Of a DNA stretch of 64,000 nucleotides, positions 16,242 to 24,879 are shown piece after piece. The notes under the pieces were generated by a model that was not told the origin of the DNA, did no database searches, and saw only the letters and a program-made list of their open reading frames with translations. This DNA is from Streptomyces yangpuensis. Lineage in GTDB: Bacteria; Actinomycetota; Actinomycetes; Streptomycetales; Streptomycetaceae. A program made the translations under genes and the position numbers. The DNA is taken from assembly GCF_001005295.1 (NCBI RefSeq), contig NZ_LBMK01000005.1:151223-215222 (forward strand), written 5' to 3'. Position 1 is the stretch's first letter. The number at the start of each line of letters is the position of its first letter.

Positions 16242-17021
16242 TCAGCCGGCCTTCCCGACCTTCTCCAGCTGCTTGTCGGTCACTTCCTGCGGCACCTGGA
16301 CCTTCTGCTGACCACCCGCCACATTGAGGGCCATCAGCCGTACGACGGTGTCGCCCTCGCGTACGACGACGAGGTGGACCTGCGCCGAGACGCCCTGGGC
16401 GGCCGCGGTCGTGGTCCAGCTGACGCTCTCGTCACCGGCCGTGCGGTAGTCGGTGGCGCGGACCTCGCGGTAGCTGCCGGTCTGCTTGTCGACCGTGGCG
16501 GAGAAGCCCGTACCGCAGGCGGCGACGGCTGCCTTGAGCCGGGCCATCAGCGCCTTGGCGTCGCTCTCGGAGTAGGAGCTGACGGAGGCGGAGACCGCGA
16601 GACCCGCCTGCTTCTGGGACCCGATGCCGCGGTTGACGGTCTCGCGCGCGGCGGGGTCCGGCTTGTCTCCCATGATGTCGGCGAGCGGCTGGCAGGCCTT
16701 CTTGTCGGCCTGCGGCTGTCCGTCCGGGGCGTTGGGGTTCTTGCCCTGGGCGGAGATCTGGTAGCCGGGCAGGTCGCCCTGGGCGAGCGCGGACCGCTCC
16801 AGCTTGGTGCCGCCGGTCTTCGGCGGGGGCGATCCGCCCGGGGCCGGGGACGCCGCGGGGGCGCCGGGCGCGCCGCCGGTGCCGGCCTCGGACCCCTTGG
16901 GGTCGGGGGACCTGCCCGTCGCGGGGGCCTCCGTGCTGCTGCACCCCACTGCGGCGAACAGCAGGGCGGGGACCAGCGCGACCAACGTCGCTCGTGCCTT
17001 CACTCGTGCCTTCATGCGCAT
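16242..17021 (-). CDS. lipoprotein with Gly/Pro/Ser-rich linker
   Basis: A lipoprotein of about 259 residues. The signal peptide ends in the lipobox FAAVGC, a disordered Pro/Gly/Ala/Ser linker of about 45 residues follows, and then a compact beta-rich domain with two cysteines (KACQPLAD, VAACGTGF). I recognise it only as a streptomycete secreted lipoprotein. ATG at 17021 is preferred because GAGG lies nine bases upstream; in-frame ATGs at 17036 and 17015 are alternatives. Function unknown. Confidence 0.75.
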   Translation of the reverse strand: MRMKARVKARATLVALVPALLFAAVGCSSTEAPATGRSPDPKGSEAGTGGAPGAPAASPAPGGSPPPKTGGTKLERSALAQGDLPGYQISAQGKNPNAPDGQPQADKKACQPLADIMGDKPDPAARETVNRGIGSQKQAGLAVSASVSSYSESDAKALMARLKAAVAACGTGFSATVDKQTGSYREVRATDYRTAGDESVSWTTTAAAQGVSAQVHLVVVREGDTVVRLMALNVAGGQQKVQVPQEVTDKQLEKVGKAG

Positions 17022-17151
17022 GACCGAGAACCTCATACCCCGTGCGTCGGCGGGCAGTTGGTGGTGATCGTGGCACACCGCACGGCGGCACACACACCTC
17101 GTCGAAGGAGCGTGCGACCGCCGTGCGCGCGTTCGCCGTTTCGCTTCGGTG

Positions 17152-17400
17152 TCAGCCGTTGAGGGCGCCGGTGACCGGACCCAGCAGGCCGGTGACCGCG
17201 GCGGTGGGGTCGCTCGGCTGTCCCTCTTCGGCCTTCATCTGCTGCTGGCTGGTGACGCCCTCGAGCGCGCCGGTGGCGGTGCCCAGCGCGTCGGTGATGC
17301 CGATGGCGGGAACGGCGGCGGAGGCGGTACCGGCGGCGACGGCGGCGAGGGCGGCACCGACGGCGGCGGCACCGAGGAACTTGGCAGCTGACTGCTTCAT
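17152..17400 (-). CDS. small secreted protein
   Basis: An 82-residue exported protein: signal peptide FLGAAAVGAALAAVAAGTASA, then about 58 mature residues with no cysteine. The last part reads DPTAAVTGLLGPVTGALNG, echoing the end of the small secreted protein at 9103-9450. AAGGA lies about nine bases before the ATG. Function unknown. Confidence 0.72.
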   Translation of the reverse strand: MKQSAAKFLGAAAVGAALAAVAAGTASAAVPAIGITDALGTATGALEGVTSQQQMKAEEGQPSDPTAAVTGLLGPVTGALNG

Positions 17401-17485
17401 GAAAGGTATTCCTTGCGACGGGGAATTGAGCGGCTCCGCAAACTAGTCACTTCAAACCCCCGCCCGCAAACATCCGTTAATACGA

Positions 17486-17521
17486 GAAAGCGCCCGGAAA
17501 TTGCCTCTCCCGGGCGCTTTC
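17486..17521 (-). terminator. terminator of add
   Basis: GAAAGCGCCCGG and CCGGGCGCTTTC form a perfect 12 bp stem with a 12-base loop, starting 18 bases beyond the add stop. The outer A/T pairs give a short U-run in the transcript. Confidence 0.88.
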
Positions 17522-17539
17522 AGTACGTCATGCCATGGC

Positions 17540-18688
17540 CTACGCCGAGACAGAACCGCTGGTGGAGGCGGTCTGACGGAAAAGCCACTCCGACTTCAGC
17601 TCCGCATAGCCGGGCTTGATGACCTCGTTGATCATGGCCAGTCGTTCATCGAAAGGAATGAACGCGGACTTCATCGCATTGACGGTGAACCACTGCATGT
17701 CGTCCAGCGTGTAGCCGAAGGTATCCACGAGGTGCTCGAACTCGCGGCTCATGCTGGTGCCGCTCATCAGGCGGTTGTCGGTGTTGACCGTGAGCCTGAA
17801 GTGCAGCTTGCGCAGCAGACCGATCGGGTGCTCGGCGTACGAGGCGGCCGCGGCCGTCTGCAGATTCGAGGTCGGGCACATCTCCAGGGGGATGCGCTTG
17901 TCCCGGACGTAGCTGGCCAGGCGGCCGAGCTTGACCGAGCCGTCCTCGGCGACCTCGATGTCGTCGATGATCTTCACACCGTGACCGAGGCGGTCGGCGC
18001 CGCACCACTGCAGTGCCTGCCAGATCGAGGGCAGGCCGAAGGCCTCGCCCGCGTGGATCGTGAAGTGGTTGTTCTCGCGCTTGAGGTACTCGAAGGCGTC
18101 GAGGTGGCGGGTGGGAGGGAACCCGGCCTCGGCGCCGGCGATGTCGAAGCCGACGACGCCGTTGTCGCGGTAGCGGTTGGCCAGCTCCGCGATCTCCAGC
18201 GCGCGGGCCGCGTGGCGCATCGCCGTCAGCAGGGCGCCGACGCGGATGCGGTGGCCGTTGGCCTTGGCGCGGCGCTCGCCCTCACGGAAGCCGTCGTTCA
18301 CGGCCTCGACGACCTCTTCGAGGGTCAGGCCGGCTTCCAGGTGCTGCTCGGGGGCGTAGCGGATCTCGGCGTAGACGACGCCGTCCTCGGCCAGGTCCTC
18401 GGCGCACTCGGCGGCGACGCGGTAGAGGGCCGCCTTCGTCTGCATGACCGCGCAGGTGTGCGCGAAGGTCTCCAGGTAACGCGGCAGGGAGCCGGAGTCG
18501 GCGGCCTCGCGGAACCAGATGCCGAGCTTGTCGGCGTCGGTCTCGGGGAGGTTCTCGTAGCCGACCTCGCGGGCCAGCTCGATGATGGTCCCGGGACGCA
18601 GTCCACCGTCGAGGTGATCGTGCAGGAGCACCTTGGGAGAACGACGGATCTGATCCGGGGTCGGCAGGTTGGGGGTCTCGCTCGTCAT
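17540..18688 (-). CDS. add: adenosine deaminase
   Basis: A 382-residue zinc enzyme that converts (deoxy)adenosine to (deoxy)inosine, supplying the substrate of purine-nucleoside phosphorylase. Metal and substrate motifs are visible: LLHDHLDGGL (the HxH pair), TIHAGEAFG, DRLGHGVKI and the metal-binding aspartate in VNTDNRLMSG. TAGAGT (18695-18700) lies six bases before the ATG, so the transcript is probably leaderless. The regulon palindrome begins two bases further upstream. Confidence 0.95.
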   Translation of the reverse strand: MTSETPNLPTPDQIRRSPKVLLHDHLDGGLRPGTIIELAREVGYENLPETDADKLGIWFREAADSGSLPRYLETFAHTCAVMQTKAALYRVAAECAEDLAEDGVVYAEIRYAPEQHLEAGLTLEEVVEAVNDGFREGERRAKANGHRIRVGALLTAMRHAARALEIAELANRYRDNGVVGFDIAGAEAGFPPTRHLDAFEYLKRENNHFTIHAGEAFGLPSIWQALQWCGADRLGHGVKIIDDIEVAEDGSVKLGRLASYVRDKRIPLEMCPTSNLQTAAAASYAEHPIGLLRKLHFRLTVNTDNRLMSGTSMSREFEHLVDTFGYTLDDMQWFTVNAMKSAFIPFDERLAMINEVIKPGYAELKSEWLFRQTASTSGSVSA

Positions 18689-18702
18689 CTGCGCACTCTA
18701 CT

Positions 18703-18716
18703 CCTACGCGCGTAGA
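18703..18716. promoter_or_regulatory. Nucleoside-regulon operator upstream of add
   Basis: CCTACGCGCGTAGA, with the 12 bp palindrome CTACGCGCGTAG at 18704-18715. It sits two bases upstream of the TAGAGT -10 element of add, in the spacer between -35 and -10. Confidence 0.85.
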
Positions 18717-18801
18717 GCGTCGTGTCCCCGGCGGGCGTCGATATGTAACAGAGACCGCGCGGACGGATGGCGTACACCCGAAGGTCTGAGACTGTTCCGC
18801 C

Positions 18802-19536
18802 ATGGCACAGCATGCGCCGCCGGCGCGCGGGGCCCGCCTGGGGCGGGCGGCCGGCGCGAGAACCGGCTCGGATCCGACGCGAAGCCCGGTCAACGGGGTG
18901 GTGCTCCTGCTTCCCGGGGCGTCCAGATTCTCCCCCGGTCCCCTGCGTCCGCTCGCGCGGGCGCTGGCCCGGGCGGGCGGTAGGGACGGCCTGGTCACGC
19001 ACGCTGTCGTCCATGGCGGGGAGTCCCCGCGGGAGGAGCAGGCGCGGTGGGCGGCGGAGGAGGTGGTGCGGCGGTACGGGGACGTGCCGGTGTGCCTGGC
19101 CGGCTACGACGCGGGGGGTCTGGCCGCGCTGCGGGCGGCGGGCCACGAAGCCGTCAACTCGGTTCTGGCACTGGCCCCCTGCCTGGCGGAGGGGACGCCC
19201 GCCGACTCCCCTGAACCGGTGAAACAGCTCTCCGGGCGGCAGGTGCTGATCGTGCACGGCACGAACGACGCGCGCAGCGACCCGGAGATCTCCTTCCGGC
19301 TCGCGGAGCGCGCGAAGAAGGCGAACCGGTCGACATGCCGGTTCGAGGTGCACTCGGACGGCCACAACCTGCGCGAGCACCAGACGGAAGTGGTCGCGCT
19401 GGGCGTGGACTTCGTCCTGGGCGCGGTCTTCTCGGGGCGGTACTCGCGTCCCGTCACGGACGCCCTGGCCGCGCCGCCGCCGCTGGGTCTGAGGATGCCG
19501 CTGGCCTCGGGGTTCGGGAGGTCGCTGCGGGGGTGA
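18802..19536 (+). CDS. alpha/beta-hydrolase family protein with Asp at the nucleophile elbow
   Basis: A 244-residue alpha/beta hydrolase. The first strand and oxyanion region read VVLLLPGASRFS, the nucleophile elbow CLAGYDAGGLAALRA, the acid strand VLIVHGTNDARSDPE, and the catalytic histidine is probably in HSDGHNLREH. The elbow residue is aspartate (codon 19108-19110) rather than serine, as in haloalkane dehalogenases and epoxide hydrolases. Substrate unknown. It is divergent from add. Confidence 0.75.
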   Translation: MAQHAPPARGARLGRAAGARTGSDPTRSPVNGVVLLLPGASRFSPGPLRPLARALARAGGRDGLVTHAVVHGGESPREEQARWAAEEVVRRYGDVPVCLAGYDAGGLAALRAAGHEAVNSVLALAPCLAEGTPADSPEPVKQLSGRQVLIVHGTNDARSDPEISFRLAERAKKANRSTCRFEVHSDGHNLREHQTEVVALGVDFVLGAVFSGRYSRPVTDALAAPPPLGLRMPLASGFGRSLRG

Positions 19537-19642
19537 GGCCCTCGGTGCGGCGCGGGCCCGTACGGATGCCGCGCCGCGGGCCCGCGGCGTACCGTGAGAA
19601 GTGGACTCGGGGTGCTCGCATCATTCCCGGAGGCGATCCGTC

Positions 19643-20011
19643 ATGGCCGCGATCGACCGCAGGACCTTCGACGAACCGGACGAGACGAGGCCGTTCGCCG
19701 ACGGCATGGGCCGGCTGGATCTCGTGGACACGGGGGACGGCGCCGTCGGACGGGCCGTCTTCGAGCCGGGCTGGAAGTGGTCGGAGCACATCAAGCCGCT
19801 GGCCGGGACGGACAGCTGCCGGGCCGACCACACCGGGTACGTCGTGAGCGGCCGTATGAAGGTCGTCATGGACGGCGGGGAGAGCGCCGAGTTCGGTCCC
19901 GGCGACTACATGCGGGTGCACCCCGGGCACGACGCCTGGGTGGTGGGCGACGAGCCGTGCGTGGCGCTGGACTGGACCGGCTTCTCCGACTACGCGAAGC
20001 CCACCGGCTGA
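19643..20011 (+). CDS. cupin-domain protein
   Basis: A 122-residue single-domain cupin. The two conserved motifs are partly visible: SEHIKPLAGTDSCRADHTGYVVSG and GGESAEFGPGDYMRVHPGHD, with histidines available for a metal. CGGAGG lies nine bases before the ATG at 19643. The reaction cannot be deduced. Confidence 0.8.
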   Translation: MAAIDRRTFDEPDETRPFADGMGRLDLVDTGDGAVGRAVFEPGWKWSEHIKPLAGTDSCRADHTGYVVSGRMKVVMDGGESAEFGPGDYMRVHPGHDAWVVGDEPCVALDWTGFSDYAKPTG

Positions 20012-20250
20012 CGGGTGCGCCCGCGGCCGCGCCGCGCCCCCGTACGCGCGCCGGTCCGTCCGTACCCGCCGTTCCGCCCCCTCTCGGTCGGATGGCACGG
20101 ATGGACCGGCGCGACTGCGTTCCCCCTTCACGCCGTGTGACCACTGTGCCTCGCCGGCCTGTGCCGAATGGGTCCTCTCAGGCGTCGTCTTGCCGCCTTG
20201 CGGGAACACGAGGGGTTTACGAACCGGTCCGGACCGGGACGAATACGCAC

Positions 20251-21327
20251 ATGCCAGCCGAGGAGACCGGATCGTCCGGGACGCCGTCCGGCGCGACGTC
20301 CGGGGCGGCCGGTGTGTCCGGGGAGCTGTCCCCCGCCGCCCGGCGCCTGTACGCGTACGCCGTCGAGCGGCACGCCTTTGACGCCGACGAGGCCACGCGG
20401 GCCCTCGGCGTGCGCGCGGCCGCCGCGATCACCGAGCTGGCCGCGGCGCATCTGCTCCAGCGGGCGCCGGGCGGGGGGCCGGACCGGTGGAGCGCGGTGG
20501 CACCGCGGGCGGCGGCGGCCCGGGCCCTGGCCCCGCTGGCCCTGCTCGTACGGGAGACCCACGACGAGATGGACCGGCTGCGGGGCCGGCTGGAGGCGCT
20601 CGTACCCGCGTACGAGGCGGGCACCGCGCACCGGGACCTCAGCGGGGCGGGACATCTGGAGCTGGTCACGGACCTCGGCGCCGTAAGGGGTCTGATCGCG
20701 GAGCTGGCCGCGGCGTGCGAGCAGGAGCTGCTGACCTCGCAGCCGGGGGGCGGCCGTCCTCCGGAGACCCTGGAGGAGTCAATCGGACGAGACGAGTCGC
20801 TGCTGACCCGCGGGGTCCGGATGCGGACGATCTACCAGCACACCGCCCGGTACTCGCGGCCCACGGCGGCGTATGTGGAGCGGGTGACGGCGCTGGGCGC
20901 GCAGGTGCGCACGCTCGGCGACGGGCTGATGCGGATGCTCGTGTTCGACGGGCGTACGGGCCTGATGTCGGTGCCGGACCGCAGCGGGGCGGCGCTGGTG
21001 GTGCGCGAGCCGAGCGTCGTGCACTTCATGACCGCGGCCTTCGAGCGGTCCTGGCTGGGGGCGGAGCCCTTCCCCACGTCGGTGAGCCCGGAGGCGGCGC
21101 GGTCGATCTCGGACGAGCTGCGGCAGACGATCGTCCGGCTGCTGTCGGAGGGCCTGGAGGACAAGGTGATCGCACGCCGCCTCGGCATGTCGGAACGCAC
21201 CTGCCAGCGCCACATCGCCGAGATCATGCGGGCGGTGGGCGCCAAGTCCCGCTTCCAGGCCGGGTACTTGCTGTCGCCGCACCCCGCCCCGACCCCCGCC
21301 CCGCCTGACCCGCCCGACAGGGCCTAG
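20251..21327 (+). CDS. LuxR-family transcriptional regulator
   Basis: A 358-residue regulator. An N-terminal winged-helix (TrmB-like) region (DADEATRALGVRAAAAITE) is followed by a middle domain of about 150 residues that resembles the PLD-like sensory region common in streptomycete orphan LuxR proteins. A LuxR-type DNA-binding domain closes it (RQTIVRLLSEGLEDKVIARR, with LGMSERTCQRHIAEIMRAVG). No receiver domain is present, so it is not a two-component regulator. ATG 20251 begins at MPAEETG. Targets unknown. Confidence 0.82.
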   Translation: MPAEETGSSGTPSGATSGAAGVSGELSPAARRLYAYAVERHAFDADEATRALGVRAAAAITELAAAHLLQRAPGGGPDRWSAVAPRAAAARALAPLALLVRETHDEMDRLRGRLEALVPAYEAGTAHRDLSGAGHLELVTDLGAVRGLIAELAAACEQELLTSQPGGGRPPETLEESIGRDESLLTRGVRMRTIYQHTARYSRPTAAYVERVTALGAQVRTLGDGLMRMLVFDGRTGLMSVPDRSGAALVVREPSVVHFMTAAFERSWLGAEPFPTSVSPEAARSISDELRQTIVRLLSEGLEDKVIARRLGMSERTCQRHIAEIMRAVGAKSRFQAGYLLSPHPAPTPAPPDPPDRA

Positions 21328-22379
21328 TACGGCCCGGGTCCGCTGTACCGGTCGTAGTAGGCGCGCAGCTCCGGGCGGCGGATGTCGGGGAGGTGGGCAA
21401 GGGTGTCGCTGAAGGCCCGGTCGTGGGGGTAGAAGCCGCGCCAGCGGTGCGGCGGCACGACGTAGTCGTCGCGCAGGACGCCTTCCGGGAGGGTGCCGGT
21501 CGCGGGCCGCGGCGAGGTCTCCGCCGGGAGTACCAGGTGGGCCCAGACCCCGATGTCCAGCGGCACCACGGGCGCGGTGCCGTGCGGGGGCCGCCACGGC
21601 TCGCCCGTGACCGGGTGGCGGGGCACGAGGAGGACCTCGCCTGTGCCGGACGGGGGCACGGGCCTGCCCGGCCCCGCGAGGCGGGCGGTGAGTACCGGGG
21701 GACCTGCGGGCAGGTAGTCGGCGACGGTGTCACCGACCAGGCCGGCGAGGGGGCCGGGCAGCTCCACGGGGCGGCCCTCGCAAGCCACCACCAGGTGCGC
21801 GAGGGCCACCGGGACGGCGGCCTCCCAGCGGCGGCTGCGAGAGCCGTCGAGTTCGACGGGCGCCACTGCGCAGGTCCGCAGGTCCAGCTCGTCCCAGTCG
21901 GGGACCGGGACGGCGGGCAGGCCCGAGGGCACACGCCGCACGGCGTCGGGCTCCAGCCACACCGTCTGCCACAGCCCGCAGTCGTCCATGCGCGTCGCCA
22001 CCGGGCGTCCGCAGCCCTCGCACGCCAGGTTGGGCCCGTCACGGCCGTCGATGCCCATGCAGTAGCCCTCGCACTTCTCCAGGATCAGGGCCATGCCCCG
22101 GGAGTCACCGGGCGCGATGACGATCCTGTCCCGCGACCCGAAGGACACGGAGTACTGCGGCAGGTACACGCCCTGCTCGGCCGCCAGGTCCTCCCCCACG
22201 TCGCCCCACAGCCGCCAGGGCGGGCCGGTGGGCAGGGGTTCGACGGCGTACGTCGCCGGATCCATCAGCGGGGGATGCAGCTCCTCCCACGCTCCGTAGT
22301 GAGTGTGGTCGGGGAGGGCGACCCGGGATACCGGCGCCGTCAGCTCCGTACCGCACCCGGCGCACACGAACACGTCCAA
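21324..22379 (-). CDS. conserved streptomycete protein with two CxxC pairs
   Basis: A protein of about 351 residues that I know only as a family conserved in Streptomyces. It opens with MDVFVCAGCGTELTAPVSRV and has a second pair in NLACEGCGRPVATRMDDCG, so it probably binds a zinc ion through four cysteines. The segment VIAPGDSRGMALILEKCEGY is another conserved block. TTG at 22379 is chosen since GGGGGAAG lies a few bases upstream and the frame then begins with the zinc-ribbon-like motif. It overlaps the LuxR gene end by four bases, tail to tail. Function unknown. Confidence 0.72.
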   Translation of the reverse strand: MDVFVCAGCGTELTAPVSRVALPDHTHYGAWEELHPPLMDPATYAVEPLPTGPPWRLWGDVGEDLAAEQGVYLPQYSVSFGSRDRIVIAPGDSRGMALILEKCEGYCMGIDGRDGPNLACEGCGRPVATRMDDCGLWQTVWLEPDAVRRVPSGLPAVPVPDWDELDLRTCAVAPVELDGSRSRRWEAAVPVALAHLVVACEGRPVELPGPLAGLVGDTVADYLPAGPPVLTARLAGPGRPVPPSGTGEVLLVPRHPVTGEPWRPPHGTAPVVPLDIGVWAHLVLPAETSPRPATGTLPEGVLRDDYVVPPHRWRGFYPHDRAFSDTLAHLPDIRRPELRAYYDRYSGPGPY

Positions 22380-22440
22380 ACAGCTTCCCCCAGACCCCGG
22401 CAACCCTGTTGATTCTGCTGGCCGGAGCCGGGGACGGCCA

Positions 22441-23385
22441 TCAGTTTTCGGGGTGGCGCCCCTCCTGCGCCGCGGGCTGTTCCAGTTCCGGGATGAGGCG
22501 GCCGCGGCGGGAGAGGAGGAAGCGTTTGAACTCGGCGACCGGCGGGGTGTCGGGGTGGCCGTCGAGCCAGGCGACGCCGATCTCGCGGACGGCGCGCGGG
22601 GCGGTGACGTTCAGCTCGACCACCCCGGGGCGGGCCACGGCGGGAGGCGGCAGCAGGGCCACCCCGAGGCCGGCGGCGACCAGGCCGCGCAGGGTCTCGG
22701 CCTCCTCGCCCTCGAAGGCGACGCGCGGGGTGAAGCCGGCTTCCGCGCACAGGTCGTCGGTGATGCGGCGCAGGCCGTAGCCGGCCTCCAGGGTGACGAA
22801 GGTTTCCTCCGCGGCCTCGGCGAGGCGGATGCGCTTGCGGCCCGCGAGGCGGTGGTCGTCGGGAACGACCAGGCGCAGCCGCTGTTCGTCGAGGCGGCGG
22901 GCGACGAGGTCGGGGGCGTCCGGCAGCGGCGAGGTGAGGCAGAGGTCGAGCTCGCCGGCGCGCAGCTTCTCCAGCATGGCCTCGCCGTAGTTCTGCACGA
23001 GGGAGAAGCGCACGCGCGGGTGGTCGGCGCGGAAGGCGCGGATGAGGCCGGGTACGGTCTCGGGGCCGAGGGTGTGCAGGAAGCCGAAGGCGACCTTGCC
23101 GTAGGCCGGGTCGGCGTCCTGCTGGACGGACTCGGCGGCGTGGGCGATGCCGTCCAGGGCCTGTTCGGCGGAGGCCAGGAAGGTGCGGCCCGCCGTGGTG
23201 AGGGCGACGGTGCGGCCCTTGCGCGCGAACAGGGAGACACCCAGGTCCTGTTCGAGGCGGACCATGGCCCGGGACAGGGTGGACTGCGGTACGCCCAGTT
23301 CCTGGGCGGCGCGGGTGACGTGCTCGTGCCGGGCGACGGCGACGAAGTACGCCAGCCGGGGCGCCAGCGAAGTTGTCACCGCCAT
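22441..23385 (-). CDS. LysR-family regulator (YnfL-like)
   Basis: A LysR-type regulator of about 314 residues. The helix-turn-helix is HEHVTRAAQELGVPQSTLSR, and the effector-binding domain follows (YGKVAFGFLHTLGPETVPGL to the C-terminus). ATG 23385 (MAVTTSLAPRLAYF) places the helix-turn-helix at the usual distance; GTG 23418 and ATG 23412 are upstream alternatives. It is divergent from an MFS exporter gene, an arrangement like E. coli ynfL-ynfM, so it probably controls that exporter through the shared promoter region. Confidence 0.85.
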   Translation of the reverse strand: MAVTTSLAPRLAYFVAVARHEHVTRAAQELGVPQSTLSRAMVRLEQDLGVSLFARKGRTVALTTAGRTFLASAEQALDGIAHAAESVQQDADPAYGKVAFGFLHTLGPETVPGLIRAFRADHPRVRFSLVQNYGEAMLEKLRAGELDLCLTSPLPDAPDLVARRLDEQRLRLVVPDDHRLAGRKRIRLAEAAEETFVTLEAGYGLRRITDDLCAEAGFTPRVAFEGEEAETLRGLVAAGLGVALLPPPAVARPGVVELNVTAPRAVREIGVAWLDGHPDTPPVAEFKRFLLSRRGRLIPELEQPAAQEGRHPEN

Positions 23386-23505
23386 GTCTTCTACGTAACG
23401 GTTCGTCGACATCCACACCCCTGACCTCTACTGATGCACCAGTGGATCGATTATCGCGATTCTGTGCATTGGACGCATGAAAAACGCGGGTCTACCGTCG
23501 AAGGC

Positions 23506-24789
23506 ATGCCTCCCGTTCATACCGGGGCACCCGTCATCCCGGGTGCCTCCACCGCGTCGTCCCCCGCACCGGAACCCCACTCCCCCGGCCGCCCCGGCTA
23601 CCGCCGGATGAGCCTCGCGCTCTTCGCCGCCGGACTGGCGACCTTCGCCCTCCTCTACTCCACCCAGGCGCTGCTGCCCGCGATCTCCGACGACCTCGGG
23701 GTGACGGCGGGTCAGGCCAGCTGGACGGTGTCCGCGGCCACCGGCGCCCTCGCACTGTTCGTGCTCCCGCTCAGCGCGCTCTCCGAGCGGTTCGGCCGGA
23801 CCCGGATGATGACCTGGTCGATGGCGGTCGCCGTCGGCGTGGCGCTCCTCGTCCCCTTCGCGCCGAACCTGGAGTGGCTGGTGGTGCTGCGCGCCGTGCA
23901 GGGTGCGGCGATCGCCGGCATTCCGGCCTCCGCGATGGCGTACCTGGCGGAGGAGGTCCGGCCCCGGGCGCTGGTGGCCGCGATCGGCCTGTTCGTGGCG
24001 GGCAACTCCGTCGGCGGCATGAGCGGCCGCCTGGTCACCGGCTGGGCGGCGCAGCTGGGCGGCTGGCGCGCGGGTCTGGCGGCCGTCGCCGTGATGGCGC
24101 TGGTGTGCGCGGTGGCCTTCCTGGTGATGCTGCCGCGGGCGCGGTTCTTCCGCCCGGCGTCGCTGAACCCGCGCGCGGTGGGCCGTACCGTCGCCGGTCA
24201 CCTGCGCGATCCTCTGCTGCTGCGGCTGTACGGGATCGGCGCGCTGTTCATGACGGTGTTCGGCGCGGTCTACACGGTGATCGGCTACCGGCTGGTGGAC
24301 GAGCCGTTCTCGCTCGGGCAGGGCGTGATCGGGTCGATCTTCCTGATCTACCTGGTCGGTACGGTCTCCTCCGCGGCCGCCGGCCAGCTGGTGGCGCGTA
24401 CGGGGCGGCGCGGCGCGCTGTACCTGGCGGTGACCACCACGGCGCTGGGACTGCTGCTGTCGCTGTCGGACTCCCTGGTGACGGTCGTGCTGGGGCTGGT
24501 GCTGATCACGGCGGGCTTCTTCGCCGGGCACGCGGTGGCCTCGGCCGCGGTGAGCCGGACGGCGAAGGCGGGCCGTGCGCAGGCCTCCGCCCTCTACCAG
24601 TCGGCGTACTACCTCGGTTCCAGCGCGGGCGGCACCCTCGGCGCCCTCGCCTACCACGAGGCCGGCTGGGCGGCGACGGTCGGGATCGCGCTGCTCGCGG
24701 TGCTCGGCGTCGTGTCGATCACCCTGTACGGGACGCACGCGGCCCGCGCGCAGCGGCGCATACCGGCTTCCGCGGTGGGCGCGCGCTGA
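23506..24789 (+). CDS. MFS transporter, YnfM-like
   Basis: A 427-residue, 12-helix major facilitator. The loop between helices 2 and 3 reads LSERFGRTRMMTWS, the usual GxxxDRxGRR variant, and the first helix reads LFAAGLATFALLYSTQALLP. It is probably a drug or sugar exporter controlled by the neighbouring LysR protein. TACCGT (23493-23498) seven bases before ATG 23506 marks a leaderless start; the longer frame beginning at 23434 would include the promoter. Confidence 0.85.
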   Translation: MPPVHTGAPVIPGASTASSPAPEPHSPGRPGYRRMSLALFAAGLATFALLYSTQALLPAISDDLGVTAGQASWTVSAATGALALFVLPLSALSERFGRTRMMTWSMAVAVGVALLVPFAPNLEWLVVLRAVQGAAIAGIPASAMAYLAEEVRPRALVAAIGLFVAGNSVGGMSGRLVTGWAAQLGGWRAGLAAVAVMALVCAVAFLVMLPRARFFRPASLNPRAVGRTVAGHLRDPLLLRLYGIGALFMTVFGAVYTVIGYRLVDEPFSLGQGVIGSIFLIYLVGTVSSAAAGQLVARTGRRGALYLAVTTTALGLLLSLSDSLVTVVLGLVLITAGFFAGHAVASAAVSRTAKAGRAQASALYQSAYYLGSSAGGTLGALAYHEAGWAATVGIALLAVLGVVSITLYGTHAARAQRRIPASAVGAR

Positions 24790-24879
24790 CGGGAACTTCG
24801 CTTCCGCCGGAGGCAACCCCTGCTCGTTTTCCGGGCATTCAACACGGAGAACGAAGTGCGGTGAGCAGGGGAGGACCGG

